Positions 44,501-58,200 of a DNA stretch of 64,000 nucleotides are shown piece after piece. The stretch covers positions 43,634,500 through 43,698,499 of the forward strand of contig OX457029.1 in NCBI GenBank assembly GCA_949752745.1. The letters run 5' to 3'. The translations under genes were made by a program, and so were the position numbers. The notes under the pieces were generated by a model. It had not been told where the DNA came from. It ran no database searches and saw nothing but the letters and a program-made list of their open reading frames with translations. Within the stretch, counting starts at the first letter, position 1. Each line of letters opens with the position of its first letter. This stretch comes from Protula sp. h YS-2021. Its lineage: Eukaryota; Annelida; Polychaeta; Sabellida; Serpulidae.

Positions 44501-47500
44501 ATTGCGGAAGATTACGACGAGGATGAAGACATACGCCCGCAGATAGTGCACGTGAACCTGGATCCAGACTTGCTTCTCCTCCTGCGTGAGATCCACTATC
44601 TGGCCAGGGAGCCGTTCTCCCTGAAGCTGCCGGGGCCTGCGCGCGAGCTGCTGCGGAACACCAACTCACAGGAGCTGCGCGTCATCGCCACACGCCTAGA
44701 GACCATCGTCTCCAAGTACAACACGGTCATGAAGTCATTGACAGAATATGAGCAGCCGCTGTTTGAGAGAAGTCTTGCCAAGATTGACCACGTGAGAAAG
44801 CTTTTAGCTAATAAACCTAATGAACACAACAGAAGCTACTTATCAAGCCCTAAGACAGTTCGTTGTACCATTTTATCCGAACCAACTTTCTGGTCATAAT
44901 TTGCGTTTTCAGTGTATTTTCCGCAGTTTATTTGTTGCATAAATCGAGTAGTTTTTTACAGGTTCCAAGTGGTACAAATTAACGAATATGCCCTTTATGT
45001 AAATCTGCTAAGTTTTTGCACATTTTGCGGTATCGTTACATGTATCTTAATTAAAAGCAGATAAACATGTAAACATTGGATTGTAGTACAACATAACGGC
45101 TGTACAGCAAGTATGTACTTGGTCATGCCCCTTACCCGCCCCCTGCCCCACCTCCAACCCCGGGAGGGCCAGAAGCGGTCTACTTACAATGCCATCTTCG
45201 TAAGGGGGTAATTTTCATGCCTTACTCCGCGTTTCCTATAAATAGGGATGTTTTTTTGGAACAGAAAGCGGGACTCGCAAAATTATGCACACTCTTCTCA
45301 ACCTAAGCTTCTAGTTTTTCTCTGTGGTTGTAGTGACGTGCGTTCTGTGCTGCACCTGTGCTCATAAATATATAAGTTGTTTGGCGTTCTGCGAATATGG
45401 GGCGAAATTTACAAGGATGTCCGCGTCGGGGGCATTTTCAAGGGCTTGTTTTAAAAAGTCATAGACACGCATGGTAATCCATTTGTACGCGAGTGTCCCC
45501 CACCCACTTGACCTTACTCATTCACTATAACCTTAGCGGGTGCATAGCCCTAGATGCTCCGCGTTGTGTTCACACCCCAGTCATCGACCCCTCACATTCT
45601 GCTTGTAGTTATTCGAGCAAGGCCTTCACACGTACACATGGCGCACGGAGGAATCCGCCGACTTCATCGAGACGGCGACCGCTTTAGTGTGCGTCGACTT
45701 GCACACCAATCTAGACGTTGTGCAGACGAATTGCCAAGAGATAGCGGTTATCACGACGTCATGGTCACAGGGCACGCTGGATGTGTTTGTAGCACGTGAC
45801 CCGAACACAAGCTACACCATCGAAGAACTTATCAATGAGCAGCTGTACGTTACACTTAAGCATGAATTAGTGTAGTTGTGGTTAATATTCTATTGGTGAG
45901 AAGGAAATGGGTACTAATGTAGCAACACAATGTCGCGGTGACATCGTAAGAAATTTCAATGAATTTTGCTGCTCAGATTTGGTGTCATAGAATTGCTTTT
46001 TATATTACAGGAAACTGAACGAAGATTTTGAAAGTGCAATAGTACCGTCAGGAAACAAGATACACCTGCTTCTTGGAAATTCTTTTGAGGTTTGTCGATC
46101 GTATCCAAGTAAATGTCGCTCATTTAGTAAAATTACGTGGATTAGTATTAAAAGAGTAGCTGATGCATTCGCATTTGAGACTGACCCGCTCTACTCTTCG
46201 ATTTGGAATCTAACTTTGAACGATCTCGTGTTTTCTTTCTTTTTTTCGTTGTTTTAATGTGAATCTGTATTGCTTTTATCTATCATATAAAACGGGGTTA
46301 GGGAAATTCTCAAAGGTTTAGGGTTGGTGACGCAGAATAAAGTTTACGGAAACCGATTCAAGACATGGGCTGAGAAATTCAACCGTCATGGCGCTGACCT
46401 TATTTTGAGTTTTTCAGCAGTTTGAGTCTTCTTGTTGACACAGGCGGTGCAGATCAGCGAGGCCTCGCCAGCGTGGCAGGATTACTTAGATTACATCGAC
46501 GCCATAGTGCTGGACGGCCTGAAGAAAGCTTCCCTGGTGTCCCTGAAAAGTATGCTCAACCAGATCGTCAAGTCTAACATGAACGAGGTTCGTATTTGTC
46601 ATCGCGCATCTCTAAAATTCTATCAAGTCGCTGTTTATCTAATCAAAATGTGTGGTGGTTTTTGCGTAGTATTAATTTTTATTAGTTTGTAAACATGGAA
46701 ATAAATTAGCCAAGCGTTCACATTTTTTGGTCAATTTATTTCCTGGTTTTGCTTGGCAAGTAGTTTAATGAGATGTTAAGTAATATTTTAATTCGGCAGT
46801 AGAGGAATAAAAAATTACTACTATGTTTTTTGACGTAAAGTAATGTTACGTTTATTGGAATCTTTGATTATTTCACAAAACAAAATCTAGGAACAGAAAG
46901 AGTTGTACGATGTGGTAAGCGTGGTAGTTTCTGCTATCTTACACACTGGATATAGACTAATCTTCTATAATTAAAAAAAGTAACTACTGAACTTTGCTAT
47001 GGTTAAGTATGGTTTAACTACACTTCTGTTTCCTTTCAGTACGAATTGATACTTTTGACTTTAAAATTAGATGTTACTTTTAGAGTGTACTCAGTTTATT
47101 TTTGGCCACTATGAGCCGTCTACGATTTGAACCAGATGTCTCCCCCCCCTTCCCCGCCATCTCCTTCGCATCTTTTCCCAATATTGAACAAAATCTGTCA
47201 TTTTCTCCTCCCGTAAAGAATGCTTTTGTTGTGTTTCCTCTTTGCTGTATTGTATAAAATTGAATTACATTTACCCAGTTGGTGGGGACACGGAAAAAAT
47301 AGGAAAATGTTAAAAGACCTATTTCGTTAAAGAATTTCGGTTTTATATTCACAGTCTCAAGAGCAGCAAACATTTTGAAAGCGAGAACAATAAATAAATA
47401 AATACATAAAATTTAAAAACCTCAAATGAAACTATTGTACAACACTCTCTCACCCCCACCGCCCCCCCCCCCCACCCGCCCGGGAAACTTCTCACCCACA

Positions 47501-50500
47501 GTTTATATCTTGGTTGCCCTGGTGTGCTGCTGACTTGGAAAAAATCACTTGTGTTTGGTGAAGGTACTTGAGGGAGACTGAGGACAAACCTACAATTCGA
47601 GGTCTTTACATATTTAGAATTTGCAAAAAGGTTGAAGGAAATTACATATTCGACCTACTACGGATTCATGTGGACGAATTTTGTTTTTTAAATTTTAAAA
47701 TTTATGTTTTTCTTAACCTCTGGGGCATTTTGTTACGTAAAGCATTGAAATTTCCTGTATATATTTACGGAGGAAGTGAAAAGCTTAATTTTGACGGATA
47801 TTACATGCAGTGGTTAAAAAATGTAAAAATTAAATATATAAATAAAAAATACACAAGTATATTTTGAAAAAATAGACTCAGGTTGTTGGGATTTTGTAGT
47901 TATTTCTTGGCTTTTGTATGGTTGTAGGACAGTGCCGTGCCTATTCTGACGATCCGCCTGGAGCTGATAGAGAACCTGGTGGCGTTCCGGCCACCGCTTG
48001 ACCAAAGCACGTCCGATGTGAGCGTGCAGGAGACCGTGGACACGTGGCTGGCTGGCTTCCTGTCCCGCGGCAGACTCGTGCAGATGCTAGGCGGCAAGGT
48101 GAGGTGCTGCTTACCCCTCCCCCTTCCCCCTTCCTCCCACCTCACGAAATCTACAATAAATTAGCAGTGCCAAGACTTATAATTCTGTATTTTTGTTGTA
48201 TAGGCGTTGCGATTGTTAAATATAAATATGGAGCAATAGGTTTGGTGCTGGGACAACTGGAGCTGCTGAATGACTAGATATTCATTATGCGTTATAGGGG
48301 TCGTATCAAGATTACATACAGATGGACGAGGAAGTACAACAGCTCGTGGAGCACATCAACAAACTGGTGAAGGATAACGGAGAGGAGTGCAAGGTCATTT
48401 ATCTTATCTCTCTTCCCGCCTTGCTTAACTCTTTCTAATTTTCGTCCATTATCGAATAATCTTGTTTATATTTTAAAACAGTCGTTTTTGGGCCCTTCAC
48501 CTTTGCCATTATTTTATTCGCTTTTTTTCTGGTTTTTGTTTTAATAAATCTTGCCTGAACTTCATGATATAGCCGCGTCATTATCTAGATTTGTCACGCC
48601 GAAATGTGAGGAGTTTTATTTCTGAACTCTTTTTCTGAATTCTGTTTCAGAATTTGTACGAGCTCTTCCGAGACTACTCGTTTCTATGGGAACAGGACGT
48701 CAATCAAACGTTCTCGGAGTTTCTGAAAGGCAAAGTGTCGCCGAATCCGATGAGAAACTCGTCAAAAAACACAAGTAATATGCAGTCACAGCAGCAGCGA
48801 ATGCTGGCCAGTGCTCAGTCTGGTTCCAGGTGAGGCAAAGCAGACTAATTAATACCAACACCATGGGCTTTAAAGTACTGGGTAAAATTGCGGAAAGAAC
48901 ACTGCTCAGCCTAGAAAAAAGGCGAAAAAAAAGTTTTTATGATGGTCATTCTGAAAGTGTTATCTCGGATTGCATATTTTATTTTGACAAAAAAGAGAAA
49001 AAAGTGCATTTGAATCAAGGGCATGACGACATGTGTGTGACATGCAGAGCATGTATGGCATGCTGCACGTGCCGAACATGGTGCCACTACTGTCCTGTTC
49101 TTGAATGATTATGTTTTTATATTCCAAGAATAAAAGAACAGAAGCGAATCAGAACGGAGAAGAAGGAACAGAAGTAATCATACCCATAAGTTCCCACTGT
49201 ATTTTTAAGTCCGTTTTTTTATATCAGATATGTCTCTAACCAGTGGAACTTTAGCTACAAACTAACCTGATTTTCAAATGTATGACCTCTTTTTGCACCA
49301 TATTTTATTCTCTGGGTCAATACACTAGGAATCTATGGGACTGTTCATTTATTTTTTAACGATTTTTCAGTGCTCTATAAAGAAAACAAATAAATTTTTC
49401 TGCGCTCTTTATTTATCCTTCTCGTTGGAACAAAGCGAAACTGTCAGTTGCGGTTTTATTAGTTTGCCTTCTTTTCGAATATTATTAAGAGTTTTGTGTA
49501 CTTTTGAAGGTTCTTTTCTGTTTCGTTATACTTTAAGCTCGATCAAGGTTTTTTTAATAAATTGCAAATCTCCATTTTGTGTTGCAGTTTCGAAAACGCG
49601 AGCCAAAATATTCGTATCAACAGACTGGGTTCTGATGCAAAATTACTTTTACCCCATAAAAGAAATATGGCATTTTATATCCTATGAAACTTATTCAGAT
49701 TAGGTCGTTTCGGAAAATTAAACATAAGAAAGTTAGAAATCATCTTCTTGTTTAAATGGATTTGTGTATGTGTTAATATATTAGTCAAATAGATAACTAT
49801 TACGCTAAATCATAGAATCGCTGTTTTTATTTTTATATTTTTATGGTGATATGTAGTACTGAAAATCACCGCTACTACCAACATAAAGTTTGAATATCAA
49901 TTTTATGGAACATTGATGTTATTTGTAGTTATTTTTCAAATTCAGGGCTTCCTCACGCTCAAGTCACCATTCGGAACCCGATGTTCCTGCAGCCATCGAA
50001 AGAACTTTCTTGACGCCGCGGAACGAGGGTGGAGACAAGGATTCGAATGTGCCATCACTGGATGAGTTCGATGCAGAAATCGACATCTACAGGGTAAGCG
50101 TAGTCCCTACAGTGTTCAAAGTACAAGTTTTCGATCGCACATTTTATAGTTTCATGCCATTATTTTGAGCTTTACTGTGGTTGGCATAAGGTTGTACACT
50201 GAGAGAGGTCGCGATAAAAGATCTGTTTTCTGTCCTCATAGCATCGTGTTTTTCTTTCTTTCTTTTCTTTTCTCAATCAGAAAGGACTGCAGTAAAATGT
50301 TAATTTCAGCACAATGTAATTTGACGCTTTATTTTGAACTAATTGCACATGGAGCCGAGTGTTCTTTTTTTTTTTTAAAGAAAACTGGATTTAACCGATT
50401 TATACGATTATCTGGGTCTTTGAACTGCGAAAGAACAGTAAAGGATTTCCCAGCAGTTTACAGTTATCCTCTGTATGCGCTTAATTTCTGTGCGATGTTT

Positions 50501-51333
50501 TCACCTGTCTATTTTGACATGGATGCAAGCCGTGGAGAATTATCTATTGATCTGTTTTCAGAGTGCGAGGGATGAGGTGTGCTCGCTGCAGGAATACCAG
50601 GACGTGGGCTGGCTACGGGTCGACCTGCGCCCCATCAAACAAGTACTCATTACCTACGCCAGCAAGTGGATGTGGACCTTCACCAAGTACCTCTCTGATC
50701 AGGTACCCGAGTACAGCACAGCTGTCTCCCCTTATTATTGCTTCAAAAGGCTTTTAAAGATTTTATACAAAGGCAGTGATTCCTACGTATTAATCATGAT
50801 TTGTTGCAGTTCAAATTTTCATATTCTCACTTTGAAATTCTAACCGTATTGAATACTTTTGTCACAATGAAATCTATCTATCTGTGTAAACTTGGTAAAC
50901 TGCCTGACTTGACAGTTTGGCTGTAACATCGCCATATGTCCGGTGACAAAAGGCGCCCTTGGGTCATTTTTATGATGAAATTCAACTCGTTCAATACGAA
51001 TTCATTTAAAAGATTATTGCATATCAACTATGCAACATGTGCAGGGCTAAAAATGTACGTATAAAGAAACGGCCTGATTTAATTTCAGGTGACCAGCATG
51101 TTAGAGAACTTAGACTCGTTCTTGAAGAGGATAGAGCCTGAAATAGAGAGCATTACGGGCGAAGAACGAGACACAGCGTCCTTCATGAAAATGATGCGAC
51201 TCTTCAATGAGGTAATAGGCTATATGGCGTTATAGTGAAATGTTTTGTTGCTCGAGCGAACTAAGATGGTCAATGTTATTGTATTACTGTCTGGGCTATG
51301 AGGGCTGCGATAAGTACCGGGAAAAAACAACAC

Positions 51334-51367
<34 letters not shown>

Positions 51368-54300
51368 GATGGAGTGAGGATGAGAAAAACTGTCACTAGC
51401 ACCTGTAACTATTTATCAAATGGATTTAAATCTCCATTTCCTGGTTGAAACAGGTGTCCGCCCAACAGCAAGAGATGGATGGCAAGTTCTCGGCAATGCA
51501 GAAAACTGTGCTTCTTGTCAAGAAGTATGGCCACAAATTGCCCGAGAATACACAGCGTTTGTTCGATGCCGCACCGGGGCGATGGAACAACCTCAAGACG
51601 AAGGTATCGCTGGCAAAACAGCGACTGGGGCCGAGAATCCAAGAGGAATCTGAGAGTATAACTAAGGTATATCAGATATCAGATATATAGTTCAGGGTAT
51701 GTTCGTATCGTGTTTTTTTTTTCAAATTGAAAGGTTTCGATACAAAATGCTTTCTGACAGTAATACATCGATACTTTCGAGTGTCTGTTGTTTTGGATTT
51801 CCATAATATAAAGGTACTTAGTCAGTTATTAAATTAAAGACAAGAAAACACTTTTGAAAATGAGAAATATAGCAGAACAACAACCTTTTTGCTTAAAAAA
51901 ATAACAATAATAACAAAAATAACAGTACATGAATAACAATAATCATTGACACTGGCAAAAGAGTAAATAAAAAAAGGCAAATGAAAAAATCGGGCTGTTC
52001 ACGAATGTGGCAGGACTTGGCTAAGTTTGGCGAGCGCGTGGTGGCCATGTACACAGACCTGGAGAAATCGGAAGTGTACAACAGGGACTGCTCGCTGGCT
52101 GACAGCTGGATGCTCATCGACGGCTTTGTGCAGAGACTGGACGTGCTGGAGAGCGAGGCGCAGGACCTCATTGAGCTTCAGGATCTGCTCGAGGCCAACG
52201 TCGTCGATTTTGACCTCCTACCGCAGTGAGTACCCGCCGAAATTCGTCATTCGATCAATGGTTTAACATATCTAAGCAAGTACAGTAAAACATTTTTTAA
52301 CCAATACCGCCGGCATAATGAAAAATATGTTGATTATTTGTTGAATCGATATTTATTAAATGGAATTCCATTGTCGGTTTAAACTTGATGTCGGAATAAC
52401 CGACGTTGGTCAACTGTACATGGGGGTCACCTGTACGTCAAATGTACCGTTGTATGAAGACTGTATTAGTAAATGTTGTTTTTCTGGTTCTGTTTCCAGA
52501 TGTCGTCACGACCTGGATAACTTGAAGCAGGTGTGGGAGACGGTGCGCGTGATCGACCTAGAGCAGTCCGAGTGGAAACGCCACCGCTGGCAGAAGATGA
52601 ACACTAAGTTCCTGCGAGAGGAGACCAATAAGCAGCTGGAGAAGGTGAAGAACCTGCCCGAGGATGTCTTCACGTGGGACGTGTACATGGGCCTGCATGA
52701 GTCCATTGCCCACATACAGGTACGGCTCAGCGATTTGTGAGCGGTGTAGCAGTCAGAATGAGGGTGTTTTATAGCTTGTATGTTGGTGCTGACAGTGCTG
52801 TCTGTATTGTCCATTGTATAGCTTGTATGTGATAGTTGACAGTACTGCCTGCATTGTATGCCATGTAGCTTGGTTGTTGACAGGACTGCCCGCATTGTAT
52901 GACATGTAGCCTGGTTGCTGACAGGACTGCCCGCATTGTATGACATGTAGCCTGATTATTGACAGGATTGCCTGCCTCTGATCGACGACTTGAGTAACTC
53001 CGCCATGAGGACGCGCCACTGGAAGCAGCTGGTGCGGGTCACTGGCGGCGCCATACAGATCGACAACGAGACCCTTAAGAAGATGACGCTAGGCGAGCTG
53101 CTTAGCCTGGGATTGCAGAGTATGTCACTTCTCGCTATTTTGCTCACTTACTCATTTAAATCAGTGTGAAATGTGGGATGTCTTTTTTGATCTTTCAAAT
53201 TGTTTAGCAGAAACAGTAGTGTGAAACGAAAGAGTTGGTATAGAAAAATGTAAAATGCTCTTTCCCAGCAAAGTTTCTGTTAGTTAGTGGGATTTGTTTT
53301 TGTTTACAATCAGGTAAGTGTTTGTGTGGTCCGTCGGACTTTATTCGGAAGGTTTGCTTTCATGTTCTTTTAAAATACTGTTAATTGACGGAGGGGGTAA
53401 AGGAACTACTTGTTCGTTTATTTAAAATATTTAGAAATGGCACGTTGAAAGTAAATTGTTTGGTTGTTTTGCTTGGCAGAACACGTGGACGACGTGCGGG
53501 CGATCGTGCAGCGCGCAGTCAAGGATTTGACCATTGAGCAGTCGCTTAAGAACTACGAGGCCGTGTGGCTGAGCAAGGTGTTCACGCTGCGCGAGCACGT
53601 CCGAAACAAGAACATTATGTACCAGCACAAGCTGGACAAGGAGAGCGGGGCGGTAGCCGGGGCGGATGCCGCCGTAAGTGCTGTGTGAGAAAGGCGAGAG
53701 GGTGGGATGAGTTTGGGGAGGGGGGGGGGGGGGTGGAGATTTTATGGGAAAAAACATGGGACTTGGGAGATAGGAGTGCCACGTTGCTATACATTCTGAA
53801 TAAACCTGTCGTTGTACTGATGTAAACTGAATAAGAAATTAAGATGTTTACTGTCTAGCTGTTAGATAGGTCAGATTCTTTTAGGAGAAACATAAAGTCC
53901 GTAGTGAGCAATAAAGCGACTACTTCAAGCCATGGAAATTAAACGCACATACTGTAATGATTATTAATCCTTAACACATGTGTTCACCACTCAATTTGAC
54001 ATTGCATTGTAAAGGTGGTTGTGCTAAAATTCTAAAAACGCCATTGCTTGCCTCTTTCCTTGTGGAGGTGCGATTTCCTGGATGCAGCTACTCTAATATC
54101 GAACTGAAAATATTGATAACAAATATAACAAATATAACAAATCACAAAGACAGGCAAACTTGGCGTCTATTTTACATGGTAATTATTTGTGTTGAAGGAT
54201 ATCTCAGGGCTGACACTAGTCGATCGACCGTACGGCTCGCGTCGTATGACGTACATGAATACGAGCCCAGCGGTAACGCTCTAGATAAGACCGCTTGTCT

Positions 54301-55172
54301 ACAGGCCATATGCCTACCGGTTTCTGTTTCTTTATAAAAAAAAGGAAATGATTCTCCCTATATTTTAGGATATTTTTTAGGATATTTGAATAATATTATG
54401 TAAAGCCCAACGCCTGTACTGTATGGCATTTAGTTTGTGGTCTTGCTTTTAGTTAAATGCATTAATGTTATATTGGCCCGTGTGAAGCGCAAATAGACAC
54501 CTTGCTGGAAGAAAGTTTACTTTTCATGTGGGTTATTAATCACTGAGGCCTCGAGACGCAAACTCAGTTCTGTGCAGTCACTGGCTAACAATCAGAAGTA
54601 AACTTTCTGCACAAGCTGCCTAATATCTTGCAAAGTCAGTTAAGATAAATTTTGGTGGTGACTTTGTAAAATATTCAGATATTGAAATACCATATATTTA
54701 ACTCTGAAGCAGTGAATAAAGACTAGGTCTTAACGTTAACAAACTGTGTTAACATTTTAAAATCAGGGTTTTTTGGTACTTACAATGAAACTAGGGGTTT
54801 TAGGTACCAATATTAGAAGTTTTAAGTTTAAGGATTATTCCTTCAGGCTCCTTCCCTCCTCGTTTTGACCACATCAAATGTCGTATGATGAAATACGCCG
54901 ATTCTGATCTTAAAAGAATTACAAAAGAAAAAGTAGAAACTATGAGAATGTATATTTTCTCTTAAAAAGGATATAGAGGAAGCCATGCAAAAGCTGCAAG
55001 CTATTTTAGATTCCAAGAAAAAAGGCCCAGTGATATTTAGGGTACCTATTGGTTGAATAAGACATTCAGCAGTTTCTTATAAATAGCTATGCTTTTAGTT
55101 ACTTTGTGGTATTTAAGTGATGGTTTTTTATGTTGCGTTGTGTTTGGAAAAGATATGAAGCTTCACCGGATA

Positions 55173-55259
<87 letters not shown>

Positions 55260-58200
55260 AATAAAATAATAAAATAATTGGTAAATAATTCTAAAACCGG
55301 GTAATAATAATCACTTTTTGCAGTCATGAACACAACTAAAACCATTGAAAAGAAAACTTTTACAGCCAATTTGTTTAATAAGGGATTTCATGAAAGGCCC
55401 AGGAAATTCGTGTACTGACTGGAACAAAAAGAATGTTAATTTTGCCCGCGGTGGACTTGTAAAGAATAAATAAAGGAGTTTTTAATATTTTGAGTTAAGA
55501 GCAGTAATTTTTCAAAATTGATAACCCATGAACTACACTGAAAAGTACCAATGTAAAATTGTTACTGTTCCTTTATGATGACTTTTCTATCAGTTTCCTG
55601 TTTTTATTTTGGATCCTGATACGACAGTATGCGCCGAATTTAACCCTGTCTAACAAATAGCCATTTTTTTTCCTAAACAATAATTTTCTTAAAATTGCAA
55701 AAATCTCATCAACAAAAATTACTTATTACGCCATTTCTCTGGGGAATTCACGAAAATCCCTGATTACACGGATCCCATTTAACACAACAACTTTGTTATT
55801 AAAAAAAAAGTATTTCACAGTATTACCCATGCATCTGTCGATATGTCTTGTGAAGGATTCGCAGAGCGAGATGGGCTCGCAGCTAGGCAGCGAGCAGCAA
55901 CAGGGCGCCAAGCGGGCGGGCACACGCCTCTCCAATCACAGCTCCTTATCGCGAGGACGCCGTACAAGTATCTCCTCCCTGCCCCAGTCTCTGCTCAATC
56001 TGGGAGAGGTGAGTGACCACAACCATTATTATTATTATTGTTATTATTATATTTATTAATTTACTTATATATTTATTTGTTTTGGCTACGTGATATTTGG
56101 ATTGAAGATTGCGTTTAAAACCAATGAACCTGCTTGCTTGGAGGGAATGGTATTTAAAATGCTAGTTGATGTTAATTTGTTTCATACAATGAAAGATGAT
56201 AGATTTGTTAATACTGTCCATTCATTTCCAATTCAAAATAGAGCTAGAATCACACAGTGTGTGTCTAAATGTTTGTTCATTTAAATTCAGTTTTCGCATT
56301 CACTGTTTGGAGTAACTAAATGTGTGTTGAAATCGTGTCTTAATTGCAATTCTGGAAATAGAGTGGTGCCGCAAATATCGTGTAAATACATTATTCAAAC
56401 TTTAGTATCAACTGGTTTGAAATCGTTTGCCTTTTTTCGATACAGCAGGAAAATATTATTAATTAGTTGTAATAGGTTGATTGTAAAACCTGTTGTCACC
56501 AGGAGGAGACGGCAGAAAGTTATAACAATTCGATACTATTTGTCACCTTGGTCTGATTAACAATAATAAATATTATTCTGAACTGTTTATCAGCTTAATT
56601 ATCGCCAGTCCACAAGTTCACTTTACCCAGTTTCAATGAAATATTGAATCTTGAAGTAGAAACAAACTTTAGATGCTTTGCATGTCGATCGGGCACAATA
56701 GGAGGCTGGGCATAATTTGAACTCACGATAATTCTTATCTGTGCAAAATTTACATGTTTAAAAGGCAGTAGTCAAAGATCAGTATTAAAAAAAAACAGCA
56801 AGAAAATGTGCAATCAGCAGCTGTTTCAGAAAGAACCCTGCAAGTTAACTTGAACATCACGTTTTTTTTTGGGGGGGTGGGGGTGGGTGGAGGGGGTTCA
56901 TATCATGCAAGTAAAACTATTTTACAAAGTCCAAATCAATCGCACGTTTTCTTTGATAATTTTGTTCAGCTGCTTGAAGAATTGCAGGTAAAAATAATCC
57001 AGATTTATTGCACGCATTCCGATGTCGTTTGTTACTCTTTATGAAATATTAGAAATATAACTTTTCCGCATTTTGATGTCTGCATGATCTTTACATTTAA
57101 GTATTTGGATTTCACATTGATGTTTTAATATCACCCCTTCGTCTTTTCTCAAAATGAACTTTTTATTTCGCATGATTTATTTTGGAGCGTTAATGGCGTT
57201 CTTTCCTCCTGTTTCTCTAATGTTCGTTCCATCAAGAGCATTTTCACGATTAAAATGTCTGTCTTTGAGAGAATCTGTAACAGTGCCATCAAACTGCTTT
57301 CTTTTGTAATAGCGTAACTTGTTTCAGCATCTCGCCTTACATTGTTGTTTTTCTTTTCTGATCTACATTCAGCGGTACTCAATATTTAATAAAGGAATTT
57401 CACATTGTTATTCTTAGAATTAAAAATTTTTTTTTTTTTTTGGATGTCTGTATTGTTCGAAAGCAGTTAACTTGTCAGAAATTGTTTATCTATAATTATA
57501 TATATACATATATATATCTATACATACCTATATGTTGTTATGTTGGTACGTCGGTTGAATCTTACAAATGTTTCAAGTCATGGTTCTAACGTTTTCAAAG
57601 AGACAATTTTCGCGTAGTTGTAAAAAGTTATGCGGGCGTCCTAATGAAAAAAAAAACAAAAAAAAACAAAAAAAAAAATACAAGCAAGCAAAAAAAAAAA
57701 AACAACAACAAAATATTCGAGAGCCGATAGAGCGTTAGGAAAAGGGAAAAAAAGAAAGGAAAGAGAAGGTGGATGCAGAGCGCGTATGGGTGGGGAACGG
57801 ATGAGGTCTAGTTGAAAAATGTTATAAATCTTTGAGCGATGTTCTTAAAATAATTACAAAAATATAAATTTTCCACATCAAACGACCCAGTTTGTTATGG
57901 GGGTGGGAGTAGTTACCAGAAGCCAAGTCATTTCTCCATCAGAATCACTAAATCACCACCGCGTTTAAACGCCAAGCAAGACATTAATCGGGGATTTTTG
58001 GCAGGATAACGGTACGTTGATGCTACTCACCAACACCAAGCCAATCTTTGATGAGCTAGAAAGCCACCAGGTGTCGCTAGGTGTCATGCAGAGCAGCAGC
58101 GCCGCTGGCTCCTTCCTTGACGAGGTCACAAAGTGGCAAAAGCGTCTGCAGTCCATTGAAGGTACAGTCCTGTCTTCTGCGTCCTTGACACGGCTGCGAT

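Noticed and set aside
50165..50575. 136-codon plus-strand ORF overlapping the start of dynein exon 24
   Set aside because: It is intronic, in a different frame from the conserved exon, and shows no family signal.
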